A DNA stretch of 64,000 bases from CAMLIZ01 sp036231905 (GTDB lineage: Bacteria; Pseudomonadota; Gammaproteobacteria; Burkholderiales; Burkholderiaceae_C): contig NZ_JAZARE010000012.1 in the NCBI RefSeq assembly GCF_036231905.1, positions 62,001 to 126,000 on the forward strand, written 5' to 3'. The notes under the pieces were generated by a model. That model ran no database searches. It was not told where the DNA came from and saw only the letters and a program-made list of their open reading frames with translations. Of the stretch, positions 9,818 through 18,052 are shown piece after piece (position 1 is the stretch's first letter; every line of letters begins with the position of its first letter). The position numbers were made by a program, and so were the translations under genes.

Positions 9818-10171
9818 ATGAACAGCAGCACCGACACTCCTGCTTCGTCGCTCACCGACAGCGATTACCACCGGCTGGCCAGCGAGGTGCTCGCCCGGGT
9901 GGAGAGCACGGTCGACCGCTGGCTTGACGAGGACGTGATCGACATCGACACGCACCGCAACGGCGGCCTGCTGGAGCTCACCTTGCCCGATGGCAGCAAG
10001 ATCGTGCTGAACATGCAACCCCCGCTGCACGAGCTGTGGCTGGCGGCCCGGGCCGGTGGCTACCACTTCCACCATGCCGACGGCCGCTGGGTGGACCGCG
10101 AAGGCCGGGAGTTCTTCGAGGTGCTGGGCCAGTGCGCCAGCGCCCAGGCGGGTCAGTCGCTGGCGTTCTAG
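9818..10171 (+). CDS. cyaY: frataxin-like iron donor CyaY
   Basis: CyaY is a 117-residue cytoplasmic iron-binding protein that modulates Fe-S cluster assembly on IscS. The fold signature is visible: an acidic first helix (LASEVLARVESTVDRWLDED), then strands with LLELTLPDGSKIVLNMQPPL and HELWLAARAGGYHF, and the conserved GRWVDREGREFFEVL. Length is normal. It diverges from the lptM-lysA pair and converges with mrcA. Confidence 0.93.
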   Translation: MNSSTDTPASSLTDSDYHRLASEVLARVESTVDRWLDEDVIDIDTHRNGGLLELTLPDGSKIVLNMQPPLHELWLAARAGGYHFHHADGRWVDREGREFFEVLGQCASAQAGQSLAF

Positions 10172-10209
10172 GCAACGCCGCCACCGCAGCTCGCGCCGGC
10201 GGCGCCGGC

Positions 10210-12597
10210 CTAACGCTTGAACAGGTCGAGGATGCTCTTACGCTCGTCGTCGGTGGGCGCGGCGGGCGCGCTGGCTGGCTTGTCTTCCAGGCCAAGGCTG
10301 CTCACGCCTTGCTGGCGCGCATACTCCTCGAAGTACCACTCGCCACCCACGTTCACCACACCCTCGGGCGGCTGGATCTCCTGCACCGGCTGGTCGCGTA
10401 GCGCGTAGCCCATGTATTCGATCCACACCGGCAGTGCCAGCCCACCGCCGGTTTCGCGGTCCCCCAATTTGCGCGGCGTGTCGTAGCCGATCCAGACCAC
10501 GGCCACCAGGTGAGGCTGGAAGCCGGCGAACCAGGCGTCCATGGAATCGTTGGTGGTGCCGGTCTTGCCGTACAGGTCGGGCCGCTTGAGGGCCGCCTGC
10601 GCCTTGGCGGCAGTGCCGCTGCGCGCCACCTCCTGCAGCAGGCTGTCCATGATGAAGGCGTTGCGCGGCTCCAGCGTGCGCAACTTGTCGTCCAGCGTGG
10701 GTGGCTTGGCTTCGTACAGCGTACGGCCCTTGCTGTCGGTGAGCCGTGTGACCAGGGCGGGCGTGACGCGATAGCCGCCGTTGGCGAACACGCTGTAAGC
10801 GGTCGCCATCTGCATCGGCGTCACCGAGCCCGCGCCCAGTGCCATGGTGAGGTAGGCCGGATGCTTCTCGGGCTCGAAGCCGAAGCGGGTGATCCACTCC
10901 TGCGCGTACTGCGGCCCGATGGATTGCAGGATGCGGATGGAGACCATGTTCTTCGACTTGGCGAGCGCGCGCCGCAGCGCCATCGGCCCGTCGAAGGTGC
11001 CGTCGTAATTCTTGGGTTCCCACGGCTGGCTGCCGGTGGCTCCGGCGTCGAAGAACAGCGGCGCGTCGTTGACCACCGTGGCCGGCGTGAAGCCTTTTTC
11101 GAGCGCTGCCGAGTAGATGAAGGGCTTGAAGCTGGAGCCCGGTTGGCGCCACGCCTGGGTGACGTGGTTGAACTTGCTCTTGTTGTAGTCGAAGCCGCCC
11201 ACCATGGCGCGCACCGCGCCGGTCTGCGGATCCAGCGCCACGAACGCGCCTTCCACCTCGGGCACCTGGGTCAGCGTCCACAGGTCCTTGGCGCCCTTGA
11301 TCACCCGCACCACCGCACCGCGCCGGATCTGCGTCTTGGGGCCGGCCTTCTCGGACAACCCCGACGCCACCGGCTTCAGGCCGTCGCCCGTGACGGTGAT
11401 CGCCTCGCCCGACTGCAGCACCGCGGCCACCTTCTTCGGCGACGCCTCCAGCACCACAGCGGCGCGCAGGTCGTCGTTGTCCGGATGCTCCACCAGCGCT
11501 TCGGCGATTCGTACGTCCAGCTCCTTGGGGTCGGCCGGCAGGTCGATGTACGCCTCGGGGCCGCGATAGACCTGGCGCCGCTCGTAGTCCATCAAGCCCT
11601 TGCGCAGCGCCCGGTAGGCCACCGCCTGGTCGTTCGCATTGACGGTGAGGTAGACGTTGATGCCGCGGGTGTAGGCCTCCTCGCCGTACTGGTTGAAGAC
11701 CAGCTGGCGCGCTGCTTCGGCCACGTATTCGGCATGCACCGGTGCGTCGTTCTGGCGCCGGTAGCGCAGCACCTGGGCGCGCGCCTCCTCCGCCTGCTCT
11801 GCCGTGATGTAGCCGTTGTCCAGCATGCGCGCGATGATGTACTGCTGGCGCACCGTGGCGCGGCGTGGATTGGCGATCGGGTTGTAGGCCGACGGCGCCT
11901 TGGGCAGGCCGGCCAGCATGGCGGCTTCAGCCACCGTCACGTCCTTGAGCGCCTTGCCGAAGTAGATCTCGCTGGCGGCAGCGAAGCCGTACGCCCGCTG
12001 GCCGAGGTAGATCTGGTTCATGTAGACCTCGAGGATCTGCTCCTTGCTGAGCAGGCTCTCGATCTTGAGCGCCAGCAGGATCTCGTAGATCTTGCGGGTG
12101 AAGGTCTTCTCGGTGGAGAGATAGAAGTTGCGCGCCACCTGCATGGTGATGGTGGACGCGCCCTGGCTGCGCGCTTCGCCGAAGTTGGCCAGCCCGGCGC
12201 GGATGACGCCCAGGTAGTCCACGCCGCTGTGCTGATAGAAGCGGGCGTCTTCGATGGCCAGCACCGCTTCCTGCATCACCTTCGGGATCTCGCGGATCGG
12301 CGTGAAGTGCCGCCGCTCCTCACCATACTCCCCGATCAGCACGTCGTCGGACGAGTACAGCCGCATCGGCAGCTTGGGCCGGTAGTCGGTGAGGCCGCTG
12401 ATCTCGGGCAGGTTGGGGTAGGCCACCGCGAGGGCGATCGCCGCCAGCGTGAACCCGGCCAGCACCGCGGCCAGCCCCACGCCGATCAGCCGCAACAGCA
12501 GCCGAACGGTGAACTGTGCCCAGGCGGGCCAGGAAGCGATGAGGCGGGATATGGGGTTCTTGGACGGAGGCGGTGAGGCTCGCTCGGCTTCGCTCAT
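10210..12597 (-). CDS. mrcA: penicillin-binding protein 1A, bifunctional transglycosylase/transpeptidase
   Basis: This 795-residue class A PBP polymerises and cross-links peptidoglycan at the inner membrane. A single N-terminal membrane anchor spans about residues 30-60. The glycosyltransferase domain carries the catalytic Glu in EDARFYQHSGVD (E116) and the motif GASTITMQ. An OB-like insert follows. The transpeptidase domain has SSFK at residues 488-491, SKN (in ALAKSKNMVS) and KTGTTN. In Burkholderiales this gene is usually divergent from pilMNOPQ, as here. Confidence 0.95.
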   Translation of the reverse strand: MSEAERASPPPSKNPISRLIASWPAWAQFTVRLLLRLIGVGLAAVLAGFTLAAIALAVAYPNLPEISGLTDYRPKLPMRLYSSDDVLIGEYGEERRHFTPIREIPKVMQEAVLAIEDARFYQHSGVDYLGVIRAGLANFGEARSQGASTITMQVARNFYLSTEKTFTRKIYEILLALKIESLLSKEQILEVYMNQIYLGQRAYGFAAASEIYFGKALKDVTVAEAAMLAGLPKAPSAYNPIANPRRATVRQQYIIARMLDNGYITAEQAEEARAQVLRYRRQNDAPVHAEYVAEAARQLVFNQYGEEAYTRGINVYLTVNANDQAVAYRALRKGLMDYERRQVYRGPEAYIDLPADPKELDVRIAEALVEHPDNDDLRAAVVLEASPKKVAAVLQSGEAITVTGDGLKPVASGLSEKAGPKTQIRRGAVVRVIKGAKDLWTLTQVPEVEGAFVALDPQTGAVRAMVGGFDYNKSKFNHVTQAWRQPGSSFKPFIYSAALEKGFTPATVVNDAPLFFDAGATGSQPWEPKNYDGTFDGPMALRRALAKSKNMVSIRILQSIGPQYAQEWITRFGFEPEKHPAYLTMALGAGSVTPMQMATAYSVFANGGYRVTPALVTRLTDSKGRTLYEAKPPTLDDKLRTLEPRNAFIMDSLLQEVARSGTAAKAQAALKRPDLYGKTGTTNDSMDAWFAGFQPHLVAVVWIGYDTPRKLGDRETGGGLALPVWIEYMGYALRDQPVQEIQPPEGVVNVGGEWYFEEYARQQGVSSLGLEDKPASAPAAPTDDERKSILDLFKR

Positions 12598-12898
12598 GGG
12601 TTTCCCTGAAGAGGGTTGCGGCGCATTATAGGAATGTCAATCGGCTGTATCTGGCCAAACCGTGAACTGGTTGGCATATCGTCGCGTGCGGCTTGGGGTT
12701 CTCCCCAATCAGGCGTTTGTGGCTGGTTTCCAAAGTGCGCGCAAACGATGAAGTTTCACAACGTAAGCGCTCCGCGGAGTGAGACTTTTCGCCACGTGCG
12801 GACGGACTTTTTCTTTGTTGCACAAAGGGTTTACTGCTAGCATTGAAGTAACTTATTAACAAGCGCCGCGCTCTTGTGACGCGTTGGGAGAACAGGCC
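12598..12898. promoter_or_regulatory. divergent promoter region between mrcA and pilM
   Basis: About 300 bases separate the two divergent genes, and I see no gene within them. On the minus strand a perfect TATAAT lies at 12630-12625, about 28 bases before the mrcA ATG; its -35 is not clear. On the plus strand TTTACT (12830-12835) and TATTAA (12854-12859), 18 bases apart, make a plausible pilM promoter. The right part is notably AT-richer than its surroundings. Confidence 0.5.
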
Positions 12899-13978
12899 GT
12901 GAGCTTTCTTGATGCGCTTTTAGGCCGAAAGCATCCACCCATGATCGGCCTGGATATCAGTTCGTCCAGCGTCAAGCTGGTGGAACTCGGCCAGAGCCAG
13001 ACCGGCGAGTTTGTGCTGGAGCGTTTTGCGTCCGAGCCATTTGAAAAAGGCTGGATTGCCGACGGCCAGATCGAGAAGTTCGACGAGGTCGCCGATGCCG
13101 TGCGCCGGGTGGTTCAAAAGAGCGGCAGCCGCACCAAGCAGGTGGTCATGGCGATGCCCCAGTCGGCGGTGATCACCAAGAAGATCATGCTGCCGGCCGG
13201 CCTGCGCGAGGAAGAACTCGAACTGCAGGTGGAATCCGAAGCCAACCAGTACATCCCGTTCTCGCTCGATGAAGTGAGCCTGGATTTCTGCGTCATCGGC
13301 CCCAGCCCCACCTCACACGGCGACGTGGAAGTGCTGATCGCCGCCTCGCGCAAGGACCGGGTGCAGGATCGCCAAGGCCTGGCAGAGGCGGCCGGCTTGA
13401 AGCCGGTGGTGCTGGACATCGAATCGCACGCCTCCCGCCTGGCGATGAGCCGCGTGGTCCAGGCGCTGCCCAACCAGGGCAAGGACGCGCTGGTGGCACT
13501 GTTCGAGATCGGTGCGGAAACCACCAGCCTCAAGGTGCTGCGCGACGACGACATGCTGTACGACCGCGACCAGGCCTTCGGCGGGGCCCAGCTCACCTCG
13601 GTGATCTCGCGGCAGTACGGCTTTTCGTTCGAAGAGGCCGAGCAGAAGAAGCTCACCGGCGACCTGCCGGAGGACTATGAAAGCACCATCCTGCAGCCCT
13701 TCGTGGACAGCATGTCGCAGGAAATCGGCCGTGCGCTGCAGTACTTCTTCACCAGCACGCCGCACCACAAGGTGCACTACGTGATGCTCTCCGGCGGCTC
13801 GGCCACCTTGCCGGGTTTGAAGGAGCGGGTGACGGAGCTCACCGGCTTCGCCTCCCAGGTGGTGAACCCGTTCGACAACATGAAGCTCGGTGGCGGCGTG
13901 CGTGAGGCGAAGGTGCGCCGCGAGGCGCCGTCGTACCTGACCGCCTGCGGTCTGGCGATGCGGAGGTTCATGCAGTGA
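12899..13978 (+). CDS. pilM: type IV pilus assembly protein PilM
   Basis: PilM is a 359-residue actin-like cytoplasmic protein that binds the N-terminal tail of PilN and links the inner-membrane alignment complex to the pilus motor. The N-terminal phosphate-binding motif PMIGLDISSSSVKLVELG is visible, as are the second-half motifs VALFEIGAETTSLKVL and VHYVMLSGGSATLPGL. I chose the GTG at 12899 because GGGAG lies 8 bases upstream; a TTG at 12884 would leave no RBS. Its stop overlaps the pilN GTG as GTGA. Confidence 0.94.
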   Translation: MSFLDALLGRKHPPMIGLDISSSSVKLVELGQSQTGEFVLERFASEPFEKGWIADGQIEKFDEVADAVRRVVQKSGSRTKQVVMAMPQSAVITKKIMLPAGLREEELELQVESEANQYIPFSLDEVSLDFCVIGPSPTSHGDVEVLIAASRKDRVQDRQGLAEAAGLKPVVLDIESHASRLAMSRVVQALPNQGKDALVALFEIGAETTSLKVLRDDDMLYDRDQAFGGAQLTSVISRQYGFSFEEAEQKKLTGDLPEDYESTILQPFVDSMSQEIGRALQYFFTSTPHHKVHYVMLSGGSATLPGLKERVTELTGFASQVVNPFDNMKLGGGVREAKVRREAPSYLTACGLAMRRFMQ

Positions 13979-14595
13979 TCCTCATCAACCTCCTGCCGCA
14001 CCGCGAGGAGCGGCGCAAGCGGCGCAAGGCAGCCTTTTTCACCGGCCTGGGTATTGCGGCCGCGATGGGCCTGGTGGTCGTCGGGCTCTGGTACACCGTG
14101 CTGGAACAGCTGACCTCCACCCAGCGCGCCCGCAATGATTTCCTCAACGGCGAGATCAAGAAGCTGGACATCCAGATCAAGGACATCGCCACGCTGAAGG
14201 CCGAGATCGAAGCGCTGAAGGCGCGCCAGAAGGCGGTGGAGGACCTGCAGACCGACCGCAACATCCCCGTCTACCTGCTCAACGAACTGGTGAAGCAGAC
14301 GCCTGAGGGTGTGTACCTCACTGCGATCAAGCAGGCCGACCAGGTGGTGACCGTGAGCGGCGTGGCGCAGACCAACGAGCGGGTGTCCGAGTTCCTGCGC
14401 AACACGCTCTACAACTCGCCGTGGCTGGAGCGCCCCGAACTGGTCGAAATCAAGGCGGCCAATGTCAAGGAAGCCAAGGGTGACCAACGCCGCCTGTTCG
14501 ATTTTTCCATGCGCTTGACGCTCAAGCGCCCGCAAGCGGCATCGCCCGCGGCCAGCGGCGCCAGCGCGCCCGCTGCGGCCGCGCGCAAGTCCTGA
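13975..14595 (+). CDS. pilN: type IV pilus assembly protein PilN
   Basis: PilN is a 206-residue bitopic inner-membrane protein. The N-terminal MILINLLPHREERRKRRK is the PilM-binding motif (INLLP), followed by one membrane helix at about residues 20-42, a coiled coil (about 45-85) and a small periplasmic ferredoxin-like domain. It begins with a GTG that overlaps the pilM stop. The C-terminus is an Ala/Ser-rich tail. It forms heterodimers with PilO in the alignment complex. Confidence 0.93.
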   Translation: MILINLLPHREERRKRRKAAFFTGLGIAAAMGLVVVGLWYTVLEQLTSTQRARNDFLNGEIKKLDIQIKDIATLKAEIEALKARQKAVEDLQTDRNIPVYLLNELVKQTPEGVYLTAIKQADQVVTVSGVAQTNERVSEFLRNTLYNSPWLERPELVEIKAANVKEAKGDQRRLFDFSMRLTLKRPQAASPAASGASAPAAAARKS

Positions 14596-14604
14596 AGGCG
14601 ACCC

Positions 14605-15300
14605 ATGGCGAAGACTACATCGGTCAATATTGACCTCAACCGCTTGTTCAGCGATGCGGCGGACCAGTTCCGCGGCCTGAACCCCAACGAGCCGGGCCAA
14701 TGGCCCATCCTGCCCAAGCTGGCAGCGTTCTCGGCATTGGCGGTGGCGGTGGTGGTGGCGGGCTGGTTCCTGCTGCTGTCGACCAGCAACGACACGCTCG
14801 AAGCCGAGCGCGCCAAAGAGCCCGCGCTCAAGCAGGACTACCGTGCCAAGCTGGCCCAGGCCGTGAACCTGCCGGAGCTGCGCAAGCAGAAGTCGCAGGT
14901 GGAGGAATACGTCGTCCAGCTGGAGAAGCAGCTCCCCGGCAAGGCCGAAATGGATGCGCTGCTCTCGGATATCAACCAGGCAGGCCTGGGCCGCGGTTTG
15001 CAGTTCGAACTGTTCCGTCCCGGCCAGGTGGCAGTGAAGGACTACTACGCCGAGCTGCCGATCGCCATCCGGGTGGCAGGTCGCTACCACGACGTCGGCT
15101 CGTTCACGGCTGACGTGGCGAACCTGTCGCGCATCGTCACCTTGCACAACCTCAACATCCAGCCGGCCGGCAAGGATGCGAGCGGGCTGCTCGCCATGGA
15201 AGCCACTGCACGCACCTACCGGTATCTCGACCCGGCGGAGGTCGAAGAGCAGAAGCGCGCAGCCCAGGCTGCCACGAAGAAGGCCGGAGGCAAGAAATGA
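14605..15300 (+). CDS. pilO: type IV pilus assembly protein PilO
   Basis: PilO is a 231-residue inner-membrane partner of PilN. A cytoplasmic N-terminal stretch (about 1-40) precedes a membrane helix around residues 42-60 and a coiled coil with LAQAVNLPELRKQKSQVEEY. The PilO periplasmic core motif LLSDINQAGLGRGLQFELFR comes next. The C-terminus KKAGGKK is basic. The stop overlaps the pilP ATG (ATGATG), consistent with tight coupling in pilMNOPQ. Confidence 0.93.
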   Translation: MAKTTSVNIDLNRLFSDAADQFRGLNPNEPGQWPILPKLAAFSALAVAVVVAGWFLLLSTSNDTLEAERAKEPALKQDYRAKLAQAVNLPELRKQKSQVEEYVVQLEKQLPGKAEMDALLSDINQAGLGRGLQFELFRPGQVAVKDYYAELPIAIRVAGRYHDVGSFTADVANLSRIVTLHNLNIQPAGKDASGLLAMEATARTYRYLDPAEVEEQKRAAQAATKKAGGKK

Positions 15301-15842
15301 TGAGACGCCCAACCGCGTCCCTGTTCCTGCCTTTGGCGGCCTTGTTGTCGGCGATGCTCACTGGCTGTGGCGGCGAAAACCAGGAATTGCAGGAGTGGAT
15401 GGAGCAGCAAAAGCGTGAGGTGAAACCGAACGTCCAGCCGCTCACGCCGCCGAAGAAGTTCGATCCCGAGCCGTATGCAGGCGGGGACAAGGTGGAGCCC
15501 TTCAGCAACCAGAAGCTCTCTGTGGCGCTCAAGCAGGAAGCCAAGCAGCCTAGTTCGCTGCTCGCCAGCGAACTGAACCGCCGCAAGGAGCCGCTGGAGG
15601 CCTATCCGCTGGACAGCATGAGCATGGTGGGCAGCGTCGTGAAGGACGGCCGCCAGTACGCTTTGCTGAGAGTGGACAACCTGCTTTACCAGGTGAAGGT
15701 GGGCGACTACCTCGGCCAGAACTACGGCCGCATCACCAAGATCAACGAAACCGAAATCACGCTCCGCGAGATCGTTCAGGACGCCGCGGGCGAGTGGATT
15801 GAGCGCAGCACCGGCCTCCAGCTTCAGGAGAAGGCGCGATGA
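15297..15842 (+). CDS. pilP: type IV pilus inner-membrane lipoprotein PilP
   Basis: PilP is a 181-residue lipoprotein that bridges PilNO to the PilQ secretin. A signal sequence ends in the lipobox MLTGC (Cys at about residue 24). The middle is disordered and rich in Pro and Lys. The C-terminal beta-sandwich carries the family motifs LDSMSMVGSV, YALLRVDNLLYQVKVGDYLG and ITKINETEITLREIVQDA. All of these are standard for PilP. Its stop overlaps a possible upstream start of pilQ. Confidence 0.93.
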   Translation: MMRRPTASLFLPLAALLSAMLTGCGGENQELQEWMEQQKREVKPNVQPLTPPKKFDPEPYAGGDKVEPFSNQKLSVALKQEAKQPSSLLASELNRRKEPLEAYPLDSMSMVGSVVKDGRQYALLRVDNLLYQVKVGDYLGQNYGRITKINETEITLREIVQDAAGEWIERSTGLQLQEKAR

Positions 15843-15865
15843 GAACCATGCAGGAGAACTCCATC

Positions 15866-18004
15866 ATGAGGAAGTGGCGCGTCAGCGCCTTGGCGCTCGT
15901 ACTGGCCGTGGGTTCGCCCGTCGCCGCCTGGGCCCAAAGCATGATCCAGTCGATCACCACCAGCCAGCAGGCCGGCTCGGAGGTGGTGCGAATCGAGTTG
16001 AGCCAGCCGTTGCCCGCCGTGCCGGCAGGTTTCACCATCCAGTCGCCGCCGCGCATCGCGATCGACCTGCCGAACGTGGGCAACGGCCTCGGCAAGCCGA
16101 GCATGGAGGTCAACCAGGGCAACCTGCGCTCCGTGAACGTGGCGCAGTCGGGCGACCGGACGCGCCTGGTGCTCAACCTGCGGCAGCCCGCGAACTACAC
16201 CGCCCGGCTGGACGGGAAGACACTGCTGCTCGCGCTGGAAGGCTCGGGGGCTGCGCCCTCAGGCGCCACGGCCGGCGGCGAGCCGGTGCACTTTGCGCCC
16301 AGCCTCAATCGTGACCAGCTGGCGCTGCGCGGCGTTGACTTCCGCCGCGGTGCCGACAACTCCGGCCGCGTGATCGTTGACCTGCCGAACAGCCAAGTCG
16401 GAGTGGACATCAAGCAGCAGGGGCAGAACCTGGTGGTTGAATTCCTGCGGTCCACCGCGCCGGACGCCATGCGCCGCCGCCTGGACGTCACCGACTTCGG
16501 CACGCCGATCCAGGTGGTGTCCACCACGCAGGTGGGCGACCGTGTGCGCATGGTGGTCGAACCGCGTGGCGTGTGGGAACACAGCGCCTACCAGAGCGAC
16601 AACCAGTTCGTCCTGGAAGTGCGCCCGATGAAGCTCGACCCCAACAAGCTCACCCAGGGGCCCGGCTACAACGGCGAGAAGCTGTCGCTGAACTTCCAGA
16701 ACATCGAAGTGCGGGCGCTGCTCCAGGTGATCGCGGACTTCACCAACTTCAACGTGGTGACTAGCGACACCGTGACCGGCAACGTCACGCTGCGCCTGAA
16801 GGATGTGCCCTGGGACCAAGCCCTGGACATCATTCTGCAGGCCAAGGGGCTCGGCATGCGCAAGTCCGGCAACGTGATCTGGATCGCGCCCAAGGACGAG
16901 CTGGCTGCCAAGGAACAGGTGGACCTGGAGGCGAAGAAGAAGGTCGCTGAACTGGAGCCGCTGCGGACGCAGTCATTCCAGATGAACTACACCAAGGCCG
17001 AGGAAGTGGCCAAGGGGCTGTCGGGGCAGAACACCAGCCAGGGCGGTGGCAGCAACACGTCAGCGCGGATCCTTTCCCCACGGGGCAGCGTGATCTTCGA
17101 AACGCGCACGAACCAACTTTTCGTGTCCGACATCCCGTCCAAGCTGGAGGAGATCCAGGCGATGATCGCCAAAATCGACGTGCCTGTGCGGCAGGTGCAG
17201 ATCGAGGCGCGCATCGTGGAAGCCGACGACAAGTTCGGCCGGGCCCTGGGTGTCAAGCTGGGTGCTTCCGATGTCCGCGGCATCCAGGGCGGGGTGCCCG
17301 GTTGGAACGTGGGCGGCGGAAACAACGTGACCGTTGGCGGCAACTACAGCGCCATCGGCTACCAGACGCGGCAATCGCCCCAAGTGGACTTTTCGAACAC
17401 GCAGTTCGTCAACCTCCCCGCCAACGTCAGCTCGCTGGGCGGTGCCAGCGCAGGCACCTTTGCACTTTCATTGTTCAGTGCCACTGCCAACCGTTTCCTC
17501 AATCTGGAGTTGTCTGCGCTTGAAGCGGATGGCAAGGGCAAGATCGTCTCCAGCCCGCGTGTCATCACCGCGGACCAGATCAAGGCAGTGATCGAGCAGG
17601 GCGAAGAAATACCCTACCAGGTCGCTACGTCAAGCGGCGCTACCTCGATCCAGTTCAAGAAGGCCAGTTTGCGCCTCGAGGTCACCCCGCAGATCACGCC
17701 GGAAGGAAATGTCATTCTGAGTGTCGATGTGGCGAAGGACAGCCGAGGCGATTTGACGCTCTCTGGCCCGGCGATCAACACCAAGCACGTGAACACTCAG
17801 GTGCTGGTGGAAAACGGTGGGACGGTCGTCATCGGCGGCATCTTCACGCAGAACGACCGCACCGACGTCAACAAGGTGCCGTTCCTGGGCGACGTTCCGA
17901 TCGTGGGCAACCTGTTCAAGAACACCGTCCGGTCGTCAACGAAGACCGAATTGCTGATTTTCCTCACGCCGAAGGTCGTGACGGATCGCGCCACGGCGCG
18001 CTAG
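15866..18004 (+). CDS. pilQ: type IV pilus secretin PilQ
   Basis: PilQ forms the outer-membrane gated channel through which the pilus passes. The protein is about 712 residues. I use the ATG at 15866 because AGGAGA lies 8 bases upstream and it gives a clean signal peptide ending WAQ; an ATG at 15839 overlapping the pilP stop would add nine residues. N-terminal AMIN domains (about residues 25-240) bind peptidoglycan. The N0/STN domain includes ISLNFQNIEVRALLQVIADF-like sequence, followed by an N1 domain and the secretin domain with VEARIVEADDKFGRALGVKL-type sequence. The C-terminal signature NGGTVVIGGIF and VPFLGDVPIVGNLFK is clear. Confidence 0.95.
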   Translation: MRKWRVSALALVLAVGSPVAAWAQSMIQSITTSQQAGSEVVRIELSQPLPAVPAGFTIQSPPRIAIDLPNVGNGLGKPSMEVNQGNLRSVNVAQSGDRTRLVLNLRQPANYTARLDGKTLLLALEGSGAAPSGATAGGEPVHFAPSLNRDQLALRGVDFRRGADNSGRVIVDLPNSQVGVDIKQQGQNLVVEFLRSTAPDAMRRRLDVTDFGTPIQVVSTTQVGDRVRMVVEPRGVWEHSAYQSDNQFVLEVRPMKLDPNKLTQGPGYNGEKLSLNFQNIEVRALLQVIADFTNFNVVTSDTVTGNVTLRLKDVPWDQALDIILQAKGLGMRKSGNVIWIAPKDELAAKEQVDLEAKKKVAELEPLRTQSFQMNYTKAEEVAKGLSGQNTSQGGGSNTSARILSPRGSVIFETRTNQLFVSDIPSKLEEIQAMIAKIDVPVRQVQIEARIVEADDKFGRALGVKLGASDVRGIQGGVPGWNVGGGNNVTVGGNYSAIGYQTRQSPQVDFSNTQFVNLPANVSSLGGASAGTFALSLFSATANRFLNLELSALEADGKGKIVSSPRVITADQIKAVIEQGEEIPYQVATSSGATSIQFKKASLRLEVTPQITPEGNVILSVDVAKDSRGDLTLSGPAINTKHVNTQVLVENGGTVVIGGIFTQNDRTDVNKVPFLGDVPIVGNLFKNTVRSSTKTELLIFLTPKVVTDRATAR

Positions 18005-18052
18005 CCTGAGTGCGTTGGTGCCGCGTAGCGCCTGACATTGGAGTCTCTAGAA

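Noticed and set aside
10172..10209. GC-rich repeat GCCGGCGGCGCCGGC between cyaY and mrcA as a terminator
   Set aside because: The stem is short with no T tract, and such symmetry is common by chance in this base composition.
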